Below, piece after piece: positions 1 through 9,194 of a stretch of DNA of 64,000 nucleotides; position 1 is the stretch's first letter, and every line of letters begins with the position of its first letter. Made by a program: the position numbers and the translations under genes. Origin of the DNA: Rhizobium rosettiformans W3. Its GTDB lineage: Bacteria; Pseudomonadota; Alphaproteobacteria; Rhizobiales; Rhizobiaceae. The stretch is taken from assembly GCF_004912135.1 (NCBI RefSeq), contig NZ_STGU01000010.1, forward strand, positions 62,001-126,000, given 5' to 3'. The notes under the pieces were generated by a model. It was not told the origin of the DNA. It saw only the letters and a program-made list of their open reading frames with translations, and searched no databases.

Positions 1-85
1 AGGTGGAGCGAACCCCTGCCTGATCCAGGCGCCGACACCGCATGCCGACGGCTTGCCGGGTCATTCCCGGTTGGATGAACGTAAA

Positions 86-116
86 CACCCGCCGATTGCG
101 CATCAATCGGCGGGTG
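86..116. repeat. Palindromic hairpin downstream of fliG
   Basis: A perfect 13-bp inverted repeat (arms CACCCGCCGATTG at 86-98 and its complement at 104-116, loop of 5) lies 35 nt after the fliG stop on the minus strand. Only a weak T run follows it in the minus direction, so it may be a terminator or an intergenic palindromic element. The outer CACCCGCCG arm recurs at 57377-57415, also just after a minus-strand stop codon. I recognise no gene in bases 1-150. Confidence 0.6.
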
Positions 117-150
117 ATGAAAAGCTGCCGGTTTTCAACAGAGGTGACCG

Positions 151-1188
151 TCAGGCCGCCTGAGTTTCGCCTTCGGTATCCTTCAGCTGGATCTGACCGG
201 CATTGGCCAGGCGGATAGCTTCCTGCGCGACCGCGCGACGGGCGATCGCGATCTCGCGCGGATTGATGCCGGCGGTGCCGGCCTGCAGGTCCGATTCGAT
301 CATGCGGCGGGAGCGCGGGCTGATCGAGGCCAGCACGCATTCCTTGATCTCCGCACTGGCGCCACGCAGCGCCATGGTGAGGATTTCGCCGGAGATGTCG
401 TTGAGCAGCAGCACGCGGCTGCGCTGCGGCATGGCCAGGAGATCCTCGAAGAGGAAGATCTTCGGACGAACCTTGTTGACCGATTCCTTGCTGATCGATT
501 CGAGCGACTGGAGCAGGGTGTCGACTTCCGGCTTCTCGAGTTCATTCATCAGTTCCGCAACCTTGGCCGAACCCGTCGAATTCTTCTCGGCATCGATTTC
601 GGCGATCAGATCATGCACCCGGTTCTCGATGATCTGCGCAGCCTTCGGGCTGACATTCTTCAGGTTGACCGTACGGTTCATGATGTCGGCGCGACGGCTT
701 TCCGGCAGCTTCAGGAGAACCTTGGCACCGAAGGACGAGGGCAGCATGGAGAGGATATAGGCAACCGTCTGCGGATGCTCGCGCATCAGGAAGCGTGCGA
801 TGAAGTCAGGATCTGCATCCTGCAGGCGGTCCCAGATGGAGGCTTCATAGGCCTGGAAGGCGGTGCGACGCCCCAGGAGACCATCGACTTCTTCCGGCGT
901 CAGGCCTTCCTCGAGAATGCTCTCGATGGCCTTCGCATTGTCCATCAGGCCGGCGCCCTCGGTGAAGAGGTCCTCGAACTCGTTGACCAGTTCGGTCAGC
1001 TCATCCGGCGGAATGGTGCGAAGGGTCTGTGCAGACGCGATGATCGTCTGCAGCTCGGCCTGCGTGAAGTATTTGAGCAGCTTTCCGGCGACACCCTTTC
1101 CCATGGCCAGCAGCACGGCAGCTGCCTTATCGGCTTGGGAGAGGGGTTTTCCGGTTAAGGGGCCGCCAAAATCGTCAAAGTCCATCAT
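151..1188 (-). CDS. fliG: Flagellar motor switch protein FliG
   Basis: FliG forms the upper part of the C-ring switch. It binds the MS ring and meets the MotA stator to generate torque. The 345-aa product has the normal family length, with armadillo-type middle and C-terminal domains. The conserved EHPQT motif is at residues 137-141, and the charged C-terminal torque region begins near residue 240 (KIFLFEDLL). The first of two adjacent ATGs is chosen because GAGAGGA lies 8 nt upstream. It is the last gene here of the minus-strand run motA-fliM-fliN-fliG, whose order matches other Rhizobiaceae. Confidence 0.97.
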   Translation of the reverse strand: MMDFDDFGGPLTGKPLSQADKAAAVLLAMGKGVAGKLLKYFTQAELQTIIASAQTLRTIPPDELTELVNEFEDLFTEGAGLMDNAKAIESILEEGLTPEEVDGLLGRRTAFQAYEASIWDRLQDADPDFIARFLMREHPQTVAYILSMLPSSFGAKVLLKLPESRRADIMNRTVNLKNVSPKAAQIIENRVHDLIAEIDAEKNSTGSAKVAELMNELEKPEVDTLLQSLESISKESVNKVRPKIFLFEDLLAMPQRSRVLLLNDISGEILTMALRGASAEIKECVLASISPRSRRMIESDLQAGTAGINPREIAIARRAVAQEAIRLANAGQIQLKDTEGETQAA

Positions 1189-1216
1189 GGTCTTGTCCTC
1201 TCTGGCCCGTCATGGG

Positions 1217-1843
1217 TCAGGATGTCTTGGTCGCCATCACTTCAATCAGTTTGACACCAAATCGTGTATCGTCGTTCTCGAGAACGGTGATCTCGCCGCG
1301 CGCGATGCGCCGGCCATTCACCATGATCTCGACAGGCTCGCCGATCTTCTTGTCCAGCGCGATGATGGCGCCTTCCTCGAGGTTCATAAGCCCGGACACC
1401 TGCATGCGGCTGGAGCCGAGCACGATCTGGACCTCGATCGGGATGTCCATGATCAGGTCGAGATTGGCGCTGAGGCCGCTGCCCGGTTCCTGCTGGGTTC
1501 CGGTCGAGCCACCGAAGTCGCCGCCGCCGAAATCGCTGGAACCGCCGAAGTCGCTGGCCCCACCAAAATCGCTGCCGCCGCCAAGATCACTGGACCCGCC
1601 GAAATCGCCGAGGCCGAAGTCGTCGCTCGGGGTCGCTGCAGCGCCGCCGCCAAAATCCGATTCGAACGCCGCAAGCGGGTCGTCCTTGAGACCGAGGTCG
1701 GAACCGAAATCGCCCAGTCCGCCTTCGGCATCTGCCTTCAGGACGCCGCGAAGGTCGTCGACCGCCTGGTCGAAATCGGTGTCGCTCGCACCTGGCATCG
1801 CCAGAGCGTCGTCATCCTTCGGTGGTGTCTTCTTCGTTGCCAT
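1217..1843 (-). CDS. fliN: Flagellar motor switch protein FliN, with FG-rich linker
   Basis: FliN forms the base of the C-ring and, with FliM, helps switch rotation and dock the export ATPase complex. The start at 1843 is preceded by AAGAGGAA, giving 208 aa; an upstream in-frame ATG at 1900 has no clear ribosome site. The C-terminal SpoA/FliN domain occupies about residues 127-205. Residues 44-113 are a low-complexity Gly/Asp/Phe/Ser segment with about eight DFG or DFGG units, which makes the protein longer than the roughly 110-140 aa of enteric FliN. fliM ends 61 nt upstream. Confidence 0.95.
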   Translation of the reverse strand: MATKKTPPKDDDALAMPGASDTDFDQAVDDLRGVLKADAEGGLGDFGSDLGLKDDPLAAFESDFGGGAAATPSDDFGLGDFGGSSDLGGGSDFGGASDFGGSSDFGGGDFGGSTGTQQEPGSGLSANLDLIMDIPIEVQIVLGSSRMQVSGLMNLEEGAIIALDKKIGEPVEIMVNGRRIARGEITVLENDDTRFGVKLIEVMATKTS

Positions 1844-1904
1844 GGATTGATTATTCCTCTTGAAACTTGCCTCAAGCTGCCGTGGGTCAAGCCCCGGCAA
1901 ATGC

Positions 1905-2852
1905 CTAGCTCATCAAATGCTTTAAGATCTCATCTTCGCTGCTCACATTGTCCTTCACCCGGACCGTGTAATTCTCGCCCGCACGGCCGAACTCGCAGAC
2001 ATAGAGGTTCTTGCCGTTTGCGCTGACGTCGACCATCACGTCACCCTTGTCGCGGAAGGGAATGACGTCGCCGGCAACCAGCCGCGAAACCGTCGACAGG
2101 GTCAGGCTGTCGAGCCGGATGCGGGCCTCAAGCGTCACCTGGGAACGGCGCACCTGTTCGGCGATCTGCTCCTGCCATTCCTTCTTCGACTTGCCGCCTT
2201 GGCCCTTGGACTTCGGCATGGTGACAACGGTCTTGAGCAGGGCCTTCTGCGGGATGACCAGGTAGAATTCCGAGGTGACCGTGCCGAGCGTGATGCCGAG
2301 CTTCACGGTCACGGCATATTCGTCGACATGATCTTCTTCCGGTTTTGGCCGGTCTTCCGCATTGTGAGCCTTCTCTAGGAGCGGCTCGAAGCCGCCGGCC
2401 GCGTTGACGCCCGAGCGCAACACATTGGCGATCTTGTCATAGACCATCACCGCCAGGTCGAGTTCGATCTGGGAGAGGGGGCGCTCGATCGGCTCCTGGA
2501 TCGTCTCCGGCAAGGCGCCGAGCAGGTTCTCCATCAAGGTGATAACGAAGCTGTTGCCGCAGGCCAGCACGAAATTCGGCGACCAGTTGCGCAGCTGCCC
2601 GTCGGCCAGCGAAACATTGTCGCCGAGATCGGCGATCAGATCCGTCATCAGCCCGCTTTCGTGGCCGTTGTAATGGACCTGCATGTGGAGACCGGTCTCG
2701 CTGTGGAAGACGTCCGGCAGGAATTCCACATAGAGCTGGCCGAAGTCCGCACAGAGGCGCTGCAGCGTCTTGGAATCTCCGAGCCCGCCGGTCAGCTTGG
2801 CCAGAAGGGCGCGGTCCATGCGTGGTGCAGTATCAGTTTGAGCTTCCGTCAT
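1905..2852 (-). CDS. fliM: Flagellar motor switch protein FliM
   Basis: FliM is the C-ring subunit that in other bacteria binds phosphorylated CheY and links FliG to FliN. The 315-aa product has the FliM middle domain and a C-terminal SpoA-like domain (about residues 240-310, containing GDVIPF). The N-terminal CheY-binding peptide is not obvious, consistent with rhizobial FliM being divergent. The ATG at 2852 is 2 nt after the motA stop codon, so translation of motA and fliM is probably coupled. Confidence 0.95.
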   Translation of the reverse strand: MTEAQTDTAPRMDRALLAKLTGGLGDSKTLQRLCADFGQLYVEFLPDVFHSETGLHMQVHYNGHESGLMTDLIADLGDNVSLADGQLRNWSPNFVLACGNSFVITLMENLLGALPETIQEPIERPLSQIELDLAVMVYDKIANVLRSGVNAAGGFEPLLEKAHNAEDRPKPEEDHVDEYAVTVKLGITLGTVTSEFYLVIPQKALLKTVVTMPKSKGQGGKSKKEWQEQIAEQVRRSQVTLEARIRLDSLTLSTVSRLVAGDVIPFRDKGDVMVDVSANGKNLYVCEFGRAGENYTVRVKDNVSSEDEILKHLMS

Positions 2853-2854
2853 GA

Positions 2855-3733
2855 TCAGGCCGCCTTGCTTTCACCGCCGCCGCCCGGGTTCATCATTTCC
2901 TGCTCTACGGCGTCGATCGACGGACGCTCGTAGGAGGAGATGGTCTTGCGGCCGTATTCGAGTGCCACCTGCGGGACGGAGCCGTTCATGTAGGCGAGCA
3001 GCGTCTGCTTCACGATGATGTAGAGACGATGCTGCTTCGTGCGGACCATCTTGATCTGGGCGATGATCGGGTTGCAGAGGCAGTAGGAGAGGAAGATGCC
3101 GAGCATCGTGCCGACAAGTGCGGCGCCGATCAGGCCACCCAGAACTTCGGGCGACTCGTTGATCTTGCTCATGGCCTTGATAACCCCGAGAACGGCCGCG
3201 ACGATACCGATTGCCGGGAAGCTGTCGCCCATGGCGGTCATGGCGTGGTACGGCTTCATCTTGTCGTAGTGGATGGTCTCGATTTCCTCGTCCATCAGCG
3301 CTTCGATCTCGTGGCTGCGCGCGTTGCCGATGATGATCAGGCGAACATAGTCACAGATGAACGCGGTCAGTTCCTTGTTCTTCAGGAGGTTCGGAGCCGC
3401 GGTGAAGATCGAGGATTCTTCCGGGTTGTCGATATGGGCTTCAATCTCGTTGCGCGACTTGGTGCGGAGGTCGCGCATCAGAGAGTAGAGAACGCCGAGA
3501 ACGTCGAGATAATCGCGCTCCTTCGGCACCTTCTGCTTGAAGGCCTCGCCCATCGCCTTGCCGGTGTCTTTGATGACCTTCATCGGGTTGGCCATGATGA
3601 AGCCACCCACGCCAGCGCCGCCGATGATGACGAGCTCGAACGGCTGGACGAGAACATCCAGGTGGCCACCCATGGCCATGAAGCCGCCGAGTACGCAGCC
3701 CAGTGTGATGATGAAACCGACGATAATGTTCAT
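2855..3733 (-). CDS. motA: Flagellar stator proton channel MotA
   Basis: MotA and MotB form the proton-driven stator in the inner membrane. The 292-aa product has four hydrophobic segments: two near the N-terminus (from [18 protein letters not shown]), and two at about residues 165-220, with the conserved proline region [15 protein letters not shown]. The charged cytoplasmic loop (about residues 60-160) contacts FliG. It is the first gene of the minus-strand motor operon and is divergent from flgF, with 224 bp between them. motB is 15 kb away with motC, as usual in rhizobia. Confidence 0.96.
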   Translation of the reverse strand: MNIIVGFIITLGCVLGGFMAMGGHLDVLVQPFELVIIGGAGVGGFIMANPMKVIKDTGKAMGEAFKQKVPKERDYLDVLGVLYSLMRDLRTKSRNEIEAHIDNPEESSIFTAAPNLLKNKELTAFICDYVRLIIIGNARSHEIEALMDEEIETIHYDKMKPYHAMTAMGDSFPAIGIVAAVLGVIKAMSKINESPEVLGGLIGAALVGTMLGIFLSYCLCNPIIAQIKMVRTKQHRLYIIVKQTLLAYMNGSVPQVALEYGRKTISSYERPSIDAVEQEMMNPGGGGESKAA

Positions 3734-3912
3734 TTTGCCCGCACCCGAACGTTACTATTCACCGTAAGCGATAGAGCTCCTGCCTTGCGTGAGGCTGAAT
3801 GACGGAGCCAATTTTGGGCCACGCTTGATCCCCGGACAAAAGGGCTCCGGTCAACAGTTTCGCGCAAGCCTTTTGCCGCAAGAAGAGCGAGTAGAGCGTA
3901 GGCTATCCTGCG

Positions 3913-3928
3913 TTAAATAATGATTTAC
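3913..3928 (+). promoter_or_regulatory. Degenerate CtrA-type site upstream of flgF
   Basis: TTAA (3913-3916), a 7-nt spacer, then TTTAC (3924-3928) matches the CtrA consensus TTAA-N7-TTAAC with one mismatch. It ends 29 nt before the flgF start. Three better matches occur elsewhere in this flagellar cluster. The assignment rests on sequence only. Confidence 0.35.
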
Positions 3929-3957
3929 TGATATTCTTCACCTGCGGAGGAAAAACG

Positions 3958-4692
3958 GTGCAATCCGGTATTTACGTGTCCCTGTCGTCGCAGATGGCCC
4001 TCGAGCGCCGTCTCACCACGATTGCTGACAACATGGCCAATGTGAACACGGTTGGTTTCCGCTCGACGGACGTGAAGTTCGACGAAATGCTGAGCCGCAC
4101 CGGCAATGATCTCAACGCGAAGGTCGCCTTCGTCAGCCAGGGCAACGACTATCTTTCCACCAAGAGTGGCGAACTCATCGAGACCGGCAACGTGCTCGAC
4201 TTCGCCATCAAGGGTGACGCCTGGTTCTCCATCGACACGCCAGTGGGCCAGGTCCTGACGCGCGACGGCCGCTTCACCATGACCGACACCGGCGCACTCG
4301 TTTCCACGCGCGGTTATCCGGTCCTCGATGCAGGTGGCGCACCGATCCAGCTCAACCGGGCCGGTGGTCCGCCGGAAGTTGGCGCGAGCGGTCAGATCAT
4401 GCAGGACGGACGTGTCGTCGCCACGCTCGGCGTCTTCACGGCCGATGTCCGCAACGGCTTCCTCCGCTTTGAAAACAGCGGCGTGACCACGGTCGACAAT
4501 CCGCAGCCGGTCGTCGACAACCCGGAAATCTCGGTGCTGCAGGGTTATGTCGAGAACTCCAACGTCAATGGTATCGGCGAGATGACGCAGCTCATCCAGG
4601 TCAACCGTGCGTTCGAGGCGATCAGCTCGCTGATCAGCTCGAGCGAAAACACCATGAGCGAGGCGATCAAGGTCCTCGGCGGCGGCAACTAA
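3958..4692 (+). CDS. flgF: Flagellar basal-body rod protein FlgF
   Basis: FlgF is a proximal rod protein, exported through the flagellar type III system. The 244-aa product has the N-terminal rod signature (MQSGIYVSLSSQMALERR then NMANVNTVGF) and the C-terminal rod/hook motif (QGYVENSNVNG...). The start is GTG, with GGAGG 7 nt upstream (3946-3950). It opens a plus-strand operon running to fliP. FlgG is encoded separately at 7912, and this shorter protein fits FlgF better. Confidence 0.94.
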   Translation: MQSGIYVSLSSQMALERRLTTIADNMANVNTVGFRSTDVKFDEMLSRTGNDLNAKVAFVSQGNDYLSTKSGELIETGNVLDFAIKGDAWFSIDTPVGQVLTRDGRFTMTDTGALVSTRGYPVLDAGGAPIQLNRAGGPPEVGASGQIMQDGRVVATLGVFTADVRNGFLRFENSGVTTVDNPQPVVDNPEISVLQGYVENSNVNGIGEMTQLIQVNRAFEAISSLISSSENTMSEAIKVLGGGN

Positions 4693-4710
4693 GCCTGAGA
4701 TCGGAAAGCC

Positions 4711-6099
4711 ATGACTGCGCCAAACCCCGAAGAACTCCCGCTCTCCCCGAAGCTCGGACAGTTGGCGGCTCTGGCGCAGCGCTATTCCAACCCCAGCCAT
4801 TCAGTCACCCAGGGCGGCCATGTCCGCACGATCGCAGCCGGCCACTACACCGTGACGGGTCTGTCGCGGCATGTGCGTCTCGGCGAATTCGTCGCCCATC
4901 GCTCGGCCACCGGTGTTCATCTGGGCGAAGTCGTTCGCGTCGAGCCTGATGTTTGCTATGTCTGCCCGATCGAGCCAGGCGAGCCGATCGGCATCCATGA
5001 TGTGGTCATCCGCAAGGGCGCCTTCCGCGTCGCCCCCGATGACAGCTGGTGTGGGCGCACGATCAACGCGCTCGGAGATCCCATCGACAATGGACCGGCA
5101 CTTGCGCCCGGCCCGGAGCGCCGGCCGATCTCGACCACCGCGCCGCCGTCCATGACCCGCCGCCGCGTCGAAACCGGCTTCAAGACGGGTGTGCGCGCCA
5201 TCGATATCTTCTCGCCGCTCTGCCTTGGCCAGCGTCTCGGCATTTTCGCCGGTTCCGGCGTCGGCAAGTCCACACTTCTTTCCATGCTCGCGCGGGCAGA
5301 CGCCTTCGACAAGGTGGTGATTGCGCTTGTCGGCGAACGTGGCCGTGAAGTGCGCGAATTCATCGAGGACACGCTCGGCGACAACATGGCCAAGTCGATT
5401 GCCGTGGTCGCCACCAGCGACGAGAGCCCGATGCTGCGCAAGATGGCGCCGCTGACGGCGATCACGATCGCAGAGCATTTCCGCGACAAGGGCCAGAACG
5501 TCCTCTTCATCGTCGATAGCGTCACCCGTTTTGCCCATGCGATCCGCGAAGTGGCAACCGCGGCCGGCGAGCCGCCGATCGCGCGCGGCTATCCGGCGTC
5601 GGTCTTCACCGAGCTTCCCCGTCTCCTGGAGCGCGCCGGTCCCGGCGCCGAAGGCGCGGGCACCATCACCGCGATCATCTCGATTCTGGTCGATGGCGAC
5701 AACCACAACGATCCGATCGCGGACTCGACGCGCGGTATTCTCGACGGCCACATCGTCCTTGATCGTGCCTTGGCCGATGAAGGGCGCTACCCGCCGATCA
5801 ACCCTCTGACCTCGATTTCCCGTTTGGCACGCAAAGCCTGGACGGCGGAGCAGGAAAAGCTGGTCTCGCGTCTAAAGGCGCTGATTCACCGGTTCGAGGA
5901 AACGCGCGACCTGCGCCTGATTGGTGGTTATCGAAACGGTTCCGATCCTGATCTCGACATGGCGATCAAGCAGGTGCCGGTCATCTACGACATTCTGAAA
6001 CAGACGCCGGGCGAAAAGCCGGCGCTCGACGCCTACGCCGATCTGGCCAACGCCCTGAAGGCGGCGGCCGGCGGGCAGGGCATGCGACAAAGGGGCTGA
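4711..6099 (+). CDS. fliI: Flagellar export apparatus ATPase FliI
   Basis: FliI is the hexameric ATPase of the flagellar type III export apparatus, related to the F1 beta subunit. The 462-aa product has Walker A GSGVGKST at residues 181-188, a Walker B segment (VLFIVDSVTRFA) and the GERGREVREF region. It starts 18 nt after flgF. Its usual partners FliH and FliJ are not adjacent; divergent candidates are at 18153 and 32780. Confidence 0.97.
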   Translation: MTAPNPEELPLSPKLGQLAALAQRYSNPSHSVTQGGHVRTIAAGHYTVTGLSRHVRLGEFVAHRSATGVHLGEVVRVEPDVCYVCPIEPGEPIGIHDVVIRKGAFRVAPDDSWCGRTINALGDPIDNGPALAPGPERRPISTTAPPSMTRRRVETGFKTGVRAIDIFSPLCLGQRLGIFAGSGVGKSTLLSMLARADAFDKVVIALVGERGREVREFIEDTLGDNMAKSIAVVATSDESPMLRKMAPLTAITIAEHFRDKGQNVLFIVDSVTRFAHAIREVATAAGEPPIARGYPASVFTELPRLLERAGPGAEGAGTITAIISILVDGDNHNDPIADSTRGILDGHIVLDRALADEGRYPPINPLTSISRLARKAWTAEQEKLVSRLKALIHRFEETRDLRLIGGYRNGSDPDLDMAIKQVPVIYDILKQTPGEKPALDAYADLANALKAAAGGQGMRQRG

Positions 6100-6101
6100 C
6101 C

Positions 6102-6668
6102 ATGACCGATTTCGATGCTGACGAGCCCGTGGCTCCGCTGCGACCGGTCCTGGCGAAACGCCGTATTCCGACCATTGACCGTGTTCTGGCCTTTACCGGC
6201 ATAGCGCTCGCATGCGGCGCAGCCTTCTTCCCCTGGTATGTCTTCTTCAACGAGGAGAAGTTCGGAGTTCGTGTCGCCGACTGGGAACGCACGCGCGATC
6301 TGCCGGAAGGCCCGGGCCGTGATGTCTTCAGCGTTTCGCCCCTTGCCCTCGTCGATCGTGACGACGAGGGCGGTGAGGGCGATGCCGAAGCTCAGGTCGA
6401 CCAGATCGTCACCGCGACTGTCCCGACCCTGGGACGTGAGCAGCCCGATGGTCTTGAGACCCAACCCAGCCAGCCTTTCCCGGGACGATCCGGTTTCCGG
6501 CTGTTGCATGTGGCCAATGGCCGTGCGCTGATCGAGGACAAGGCTGGCATGTATCTTGTCCGCGTCGGCTCGATCCTGCCGGACAACAGCCGGGTGGCGA
6601 CGCTCGAACAGCGCGACGGCAAATGGGTCATCGTGACGTCGGCGGGCGAGGTTGTTCAAAACAATTGA
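6102..6668 (+). CDS. Flagellar-cluster membrane protein of unknown function, GspC/PilP-like C-terminus
   Basis: The 188-aa product has a proline-rich cytoplasmic N-terminus, one membrane segment at about residues 25-47 and a predicted periplasmic C-terminus. The last 50 residues (YLVRVGSILPDNSRVATLE then WVIVTSAGEVV) resemble the small beta domain of type II secretion GspC and pilus PilP proteins; this is my reading of the pattern, not a search result. It starts 2 nt after fliI and precedes flgB, a position that also holds an uncharacterised gene in other rhizobial flagellar clusters. Its role is unknown; a part in basal-body assembly or rod transit through the envelope is a guess. Confidence 0.75.
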   Translation: MTDFDADEPVAPLRPVLAKRRIPTIDRVLAFTGIALACGAAFFPWYVFFNEEKFGVRVADWERTRDLPEGPGRDVFSVSPLALVDRDDEGGEGDAEAQVDQIVTATVPTLGREQPDGLETQPSQPFPGRSGFRLLHVANGRALIEDKAGMYLVRVGSILPDNSRVATLEQRDGKWVIVTSAGEVVQNN

Positions 6669-6743
6669 GGAAGCGTGGGGCGGGCAAGTCCCACGCAAGA
6701 TTACTGGCCTAGGCTCCGATCAGTAAAAGACGGAGTAACGCCC

Positions 6744-7139
6744 ATGAATCCCATCCAGTTGTTCGAGCTTGCCTCAAGACAGGCGGAATGGCTTTCGGTG
6801 CGCCAGCAGGTGGTGGCGACCAATATCGCCAATGCCAACACGCCCAAGTTCGTGGCCAAGGACATCACGCCCTTCAGCGCGGTTCTGGACAAGACCGGCA
6901 TGGTGCAGGGCATGGCCGTCACCCAGCCGGGTCACATGGCGTCGGCCGACTTCAGCGATCGCAACATCGCCATCGAGGAAGAAGATCTCAACAACGAGAT
7001 CGGCATCCAGGAGTCTGGCAATACGGTCGCCCTGTCGGACGAACTCCGCAAGACCGGCGAGATCAAGCGCAATCACGAGCTTAACACCTCGCTGATGTCC
7101 TCCTTCCATCGCATGATGCTAATGACGGTGAAACGCTGA
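6744..7139 (+). CDS. flgB: Flagellar basal-body rod protein FlgB
   Basis: FlgB is the rod protein next to the MS ring. The start at 6744 follows CGGAG with a spacing of about 8 nt and gives [20 protein letters not shown], 131 aa, a normal size; an upstream in-frame start at 6675 would add 23 unlike residues. The motif [10 protein letters not shown] matches the rod-protein N-terminal signature. The stop overlaps the flgC start (TGATG), implying coupling. Confidence 0.95.
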   Translation: MNPIQLFELASRQAEWLSVRQQVVATNIANANTPKFVAKDITPFSAVLDKTGMVQGMAVTQPGHMASADFSDRNIAIEEEDLNNEIGIQESGNTVALSDELRKTGEIKRNHELNTSLMSSFHRMMLMTVKR

Positions 7140-7561
7140 TGTCCGATCCACTGCTTGCCACACTGAAGGTTGCCGGAAGCGGGCTTGAAGCCCAGTCGAC
7201 CCGCCTTCGGATCGTCTCCGAAAACATCGCGAACGCGCGCACGACCGGCGACACTCCCGGTGCCGACCCCTACCGGCGCAAGACGGTGACCTTCGGCGCC
7301 GAGCTTGATCGCGTCAGCGGTGCTGAGACGGTCGAGGTCAAGAAGCTTGGCGTCGATTTCGCCGATTTCATCGAGGAATACGATCCTGGCAACCCGGCTG
7401 CCGACGAGCGCGGCATCGTCAAGATGCCGAACGTCAACATCCTCGTCGAAATGGCTGACATGCGGGAATCCAACCGCACCTACGAAGCCAACCTGCAGAC
7501 CATCAAGCAGACCCGAGACATGATCTCTCAGACCATAGCGTTGCTGAAGGCCTCACAATGA
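7139..7561 (+). CDS. flgC: Flagellar basal-body rod protein FlgC
   Basis: FlgC is a proximal rod protein. The 140-aa product has the N-terminal motif [11 protein letters not shown] and the C-terminal flagellar rod signature ([16 protein letters not shown]), which is typical of FlgC. It overlaps flgB by one base and fliE by 4 nt, inside the flgB-flgC-fliE block found in most flagellated bacteria. Confidence 0.96.
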   Translation: MSDPLLATLKVAGSGLEAQSTRLRIVSENIANARTTGDTPGADPYRRKTVTFGAELDRVSGAETVEVKKLGVDFADFIEEYDPGNPAADERGIVKMPNVNILVEMADMRESNRTYEANLQTIKQTRDMISQTIALLKASQ

Positions 7562-7896
7562 TTGAATCCGTAACCAAGACGAGCGCCCTGTCGGGCATCA
7601 ACGGCCTCGACTCCCTGTCGAGCTCCTTCTCCACGAAGGGCCTCACCACGGAAGGCACGACCCCGGGCACCATGACCGGTGAAACCTTCCTGTCGGCGCT
7701 CAACAGCATGGCGATCCAGGCATCCGACAATCTGAAGCAGGCCGAGCAGGCTTCCTTCGACGGCCTGATGGGCAAGGCGAACACACGCGAGGTGGTCGAT
7801 GCCGTCATGCAGGCCGAGCAGTCGCTCCAGACGGCGATCGCGTTCCGCGACAAGATCGTCAACGCCTATCTCGAAATCACCAAGATGCAGATCTGA
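7558..7896 (+). CDS. fliE: Flagellar hook-basal body protein FliE
   Basis: FliE joins the MS ring to the rod and is the first exported rod component. The product has 112 aa, the usual size, with the C-terminal pattern [26 protein letters not shown] typical of the family (shown here only in part). Its ATG overlaps the flgC stop in ATGA, so translation is coupled. Confidence 0.95.
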   Translation: MIESVTKTSALSGINGLDSLSSSFSTKGLTTEGTTPGTMTGETFLSALNSMAIQASDNLKQAEQASFDGLMGKANTREVVDAVMQAEQSLQTAIAFRDKIVNAYLEITKMQI

Positions 7897-7911
7897 CAGG
7901 GGTACCGAATT

Positions 7912-8700
7912 ATGAGAGCGCTCGCCATCGCAGCCACGGGTATGGATGCCCAGCAGACCAATCTTGAGGTCATCGCGAACAACATCGCCAACATCAACAC
8001 GACCGGCTTCAAGCGGGCGCGTGCGGAGTTTTCCGACCTTCTCTACCAGACGGAGCGCGCCCAGGGCGTGCCGAACCGTGCCAACCAGGCCATCGTGCCG
8101 GAAGGTGCCAATATCGGTCTCGGTGTCCAGACGGCTGCCGTCCGCAACATTCACACCCAGGGCCAGCTCACCCAGACCGGCAACGAACTGGATCTCGCCC
8201 TGATCGGCCGTGGCTGGTTCCAAATCGAAAGCCCCGATGGTGCGACCCTCTATAGCCGCTCCGGCGCGTTCAACATGAATGCCGAGGGTCAGCTCGTCAC
8301 CATCGACGGTTATCTCGTCACGCCGCAGATCACCATTCCGCAGGATGCGAGCGAAGTCGTGATCAGCCGCACCGGTCAGGTACAGGCCCGTATCGGCAAC
8401 GACGCCGATTACACCGATCTCGGCCAGCTGACGATCGCCAACTTCGTCAACGAAGCCGGCTTGAAGCCGCTCGGCGACAACCTGTTTGCCGAAACGGCCG
8501 CCTCGGGTGCCGCAATTGTCGGCGCGCCGGAAGATCCGGGCTTCGGCTACATCAAGCAGTCCTACCTGGAAGCCTCGAACGTCGACTCGGTCAAGGAGAT
8601 CACCGACATGATCTCGGCCCAGCGTGCTTACGAGATGAATTCCAAGGTCATCACCACTGCCGACGAGATGGCTCAGATCGTCAGCAAGAACCTCAAGTAA
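7912..8700 (+). CDS. flgG: Flagellar distal rod protein FlgG
   Basis: FlgG builds the distal rod. The 262-aa product starts [20 protein letters not shown], carries [18 protein letters not shown] and ends with the conserved [12 protein letters not shown] and AYEMNSKVI motifs, all typical of FlgG. The length fits the family. It lies 15 nt after fliE and 17 nt before flgA. Confidence 0.97.
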   Translation: MRALAIAATGMDAQQTNLEVIANNIANINTTGFKRARAEFSDLLYQTERAQGVPNRANQAIVPEGANIGLGVQTAAVRNIHTQGQLTQTGNELDLALIGRGWFQIESPDGATLYSRSGAFNMNAEGQLVTIDGYLVTPQITIPQDASEVVISRTGQVQARIGNDADYTDLGQLTIANFVNEAGLKPLGDNLFAETAASGAAIVGAPEDPGFGYIKQSYLEASNVDSVKEITDMISAQRAYEMNSKVITTADEMAQIVSKNLK

Positions 8701-8717
8701 GACAACTGGAGGCAAAC

Positions 8718-9194
8718 ATGAGGTTTCGCCGGAAAATCGGACATGCCCTGCGGGCGGCGCCAATCGCCGCCGCAGCGTTTGGCTTCGCCGCCGGCACGGC
8801 GCTGGCGCAGAACACGGCCGTGATCCCCAAGCAGATCATCTATCCGGGCGAAACCATTTCCTCCGAACAACTCGACGTGGTTGCCGTGACGAACCCCAAC
8901 CTCGCGGGCGGCTATGCCCGCACCCGCGAGGAAGTCGTCGGCATGGTGGCGAAGCGCACGCTCTTGCCCGGTCGGACCATCCCGGTCCACGGCCTGCGTG
9001 AAGCCTTTGCCGTCAAGCGCGGCACCAGCGTCCGCCTGACCTTCGCGATCGGCAACATGCTGATCAGCGCGAGCGGCACCCCTTTGACCGATGCCTCCGT
9101 CGGCGACGTCGTGAAGGTCCGCAACATCGATTCCGGCTCGATCGTCTCAGGCACGGTCATGGCCGATGGTACCGTACAGGTGATGGCAAAATGA
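8718..9194 (+). CDS. flgA: P-ring assembly chaperone FlgA
   Basis: FlgA is the periplasmic chaperone needed to assemble FlgI into the P ring. The 158-aa product has an N-terminal signal peptide ending near ALAQ (about residue 31) and an SAF-type domain (EVVGMVAKRTLLPGR and the C-terminal GDVVKVRNIDSG). It is followed directly by flgI with a 4-nt overlap, which supports the functional pairing. Ribosome site GGAGG lies before the ATG. Confidence 0.94.
   Translation: MRFRRKIGHALRAAPIAAAAFGFAAGTALAQNTAVIPKQIIYPGETISSEQLDVVAVTNPNLAGGYARTREEVVGMVAKRTLLPGRTIPVHGLREAFAVKRGTSVRLTFAIGNMLISASGTPLTDASVGDVVKVRNIDSGSIVSGTVMADGTVQVMAK

Noticed and set aside
1..85. Possible end of a plus-strand gene (open frame to a TGA at 76-78) or start of flhB
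   Set aside because: Too short to recognise; neither strand shows an flhB N-terminus, so nothing is called.
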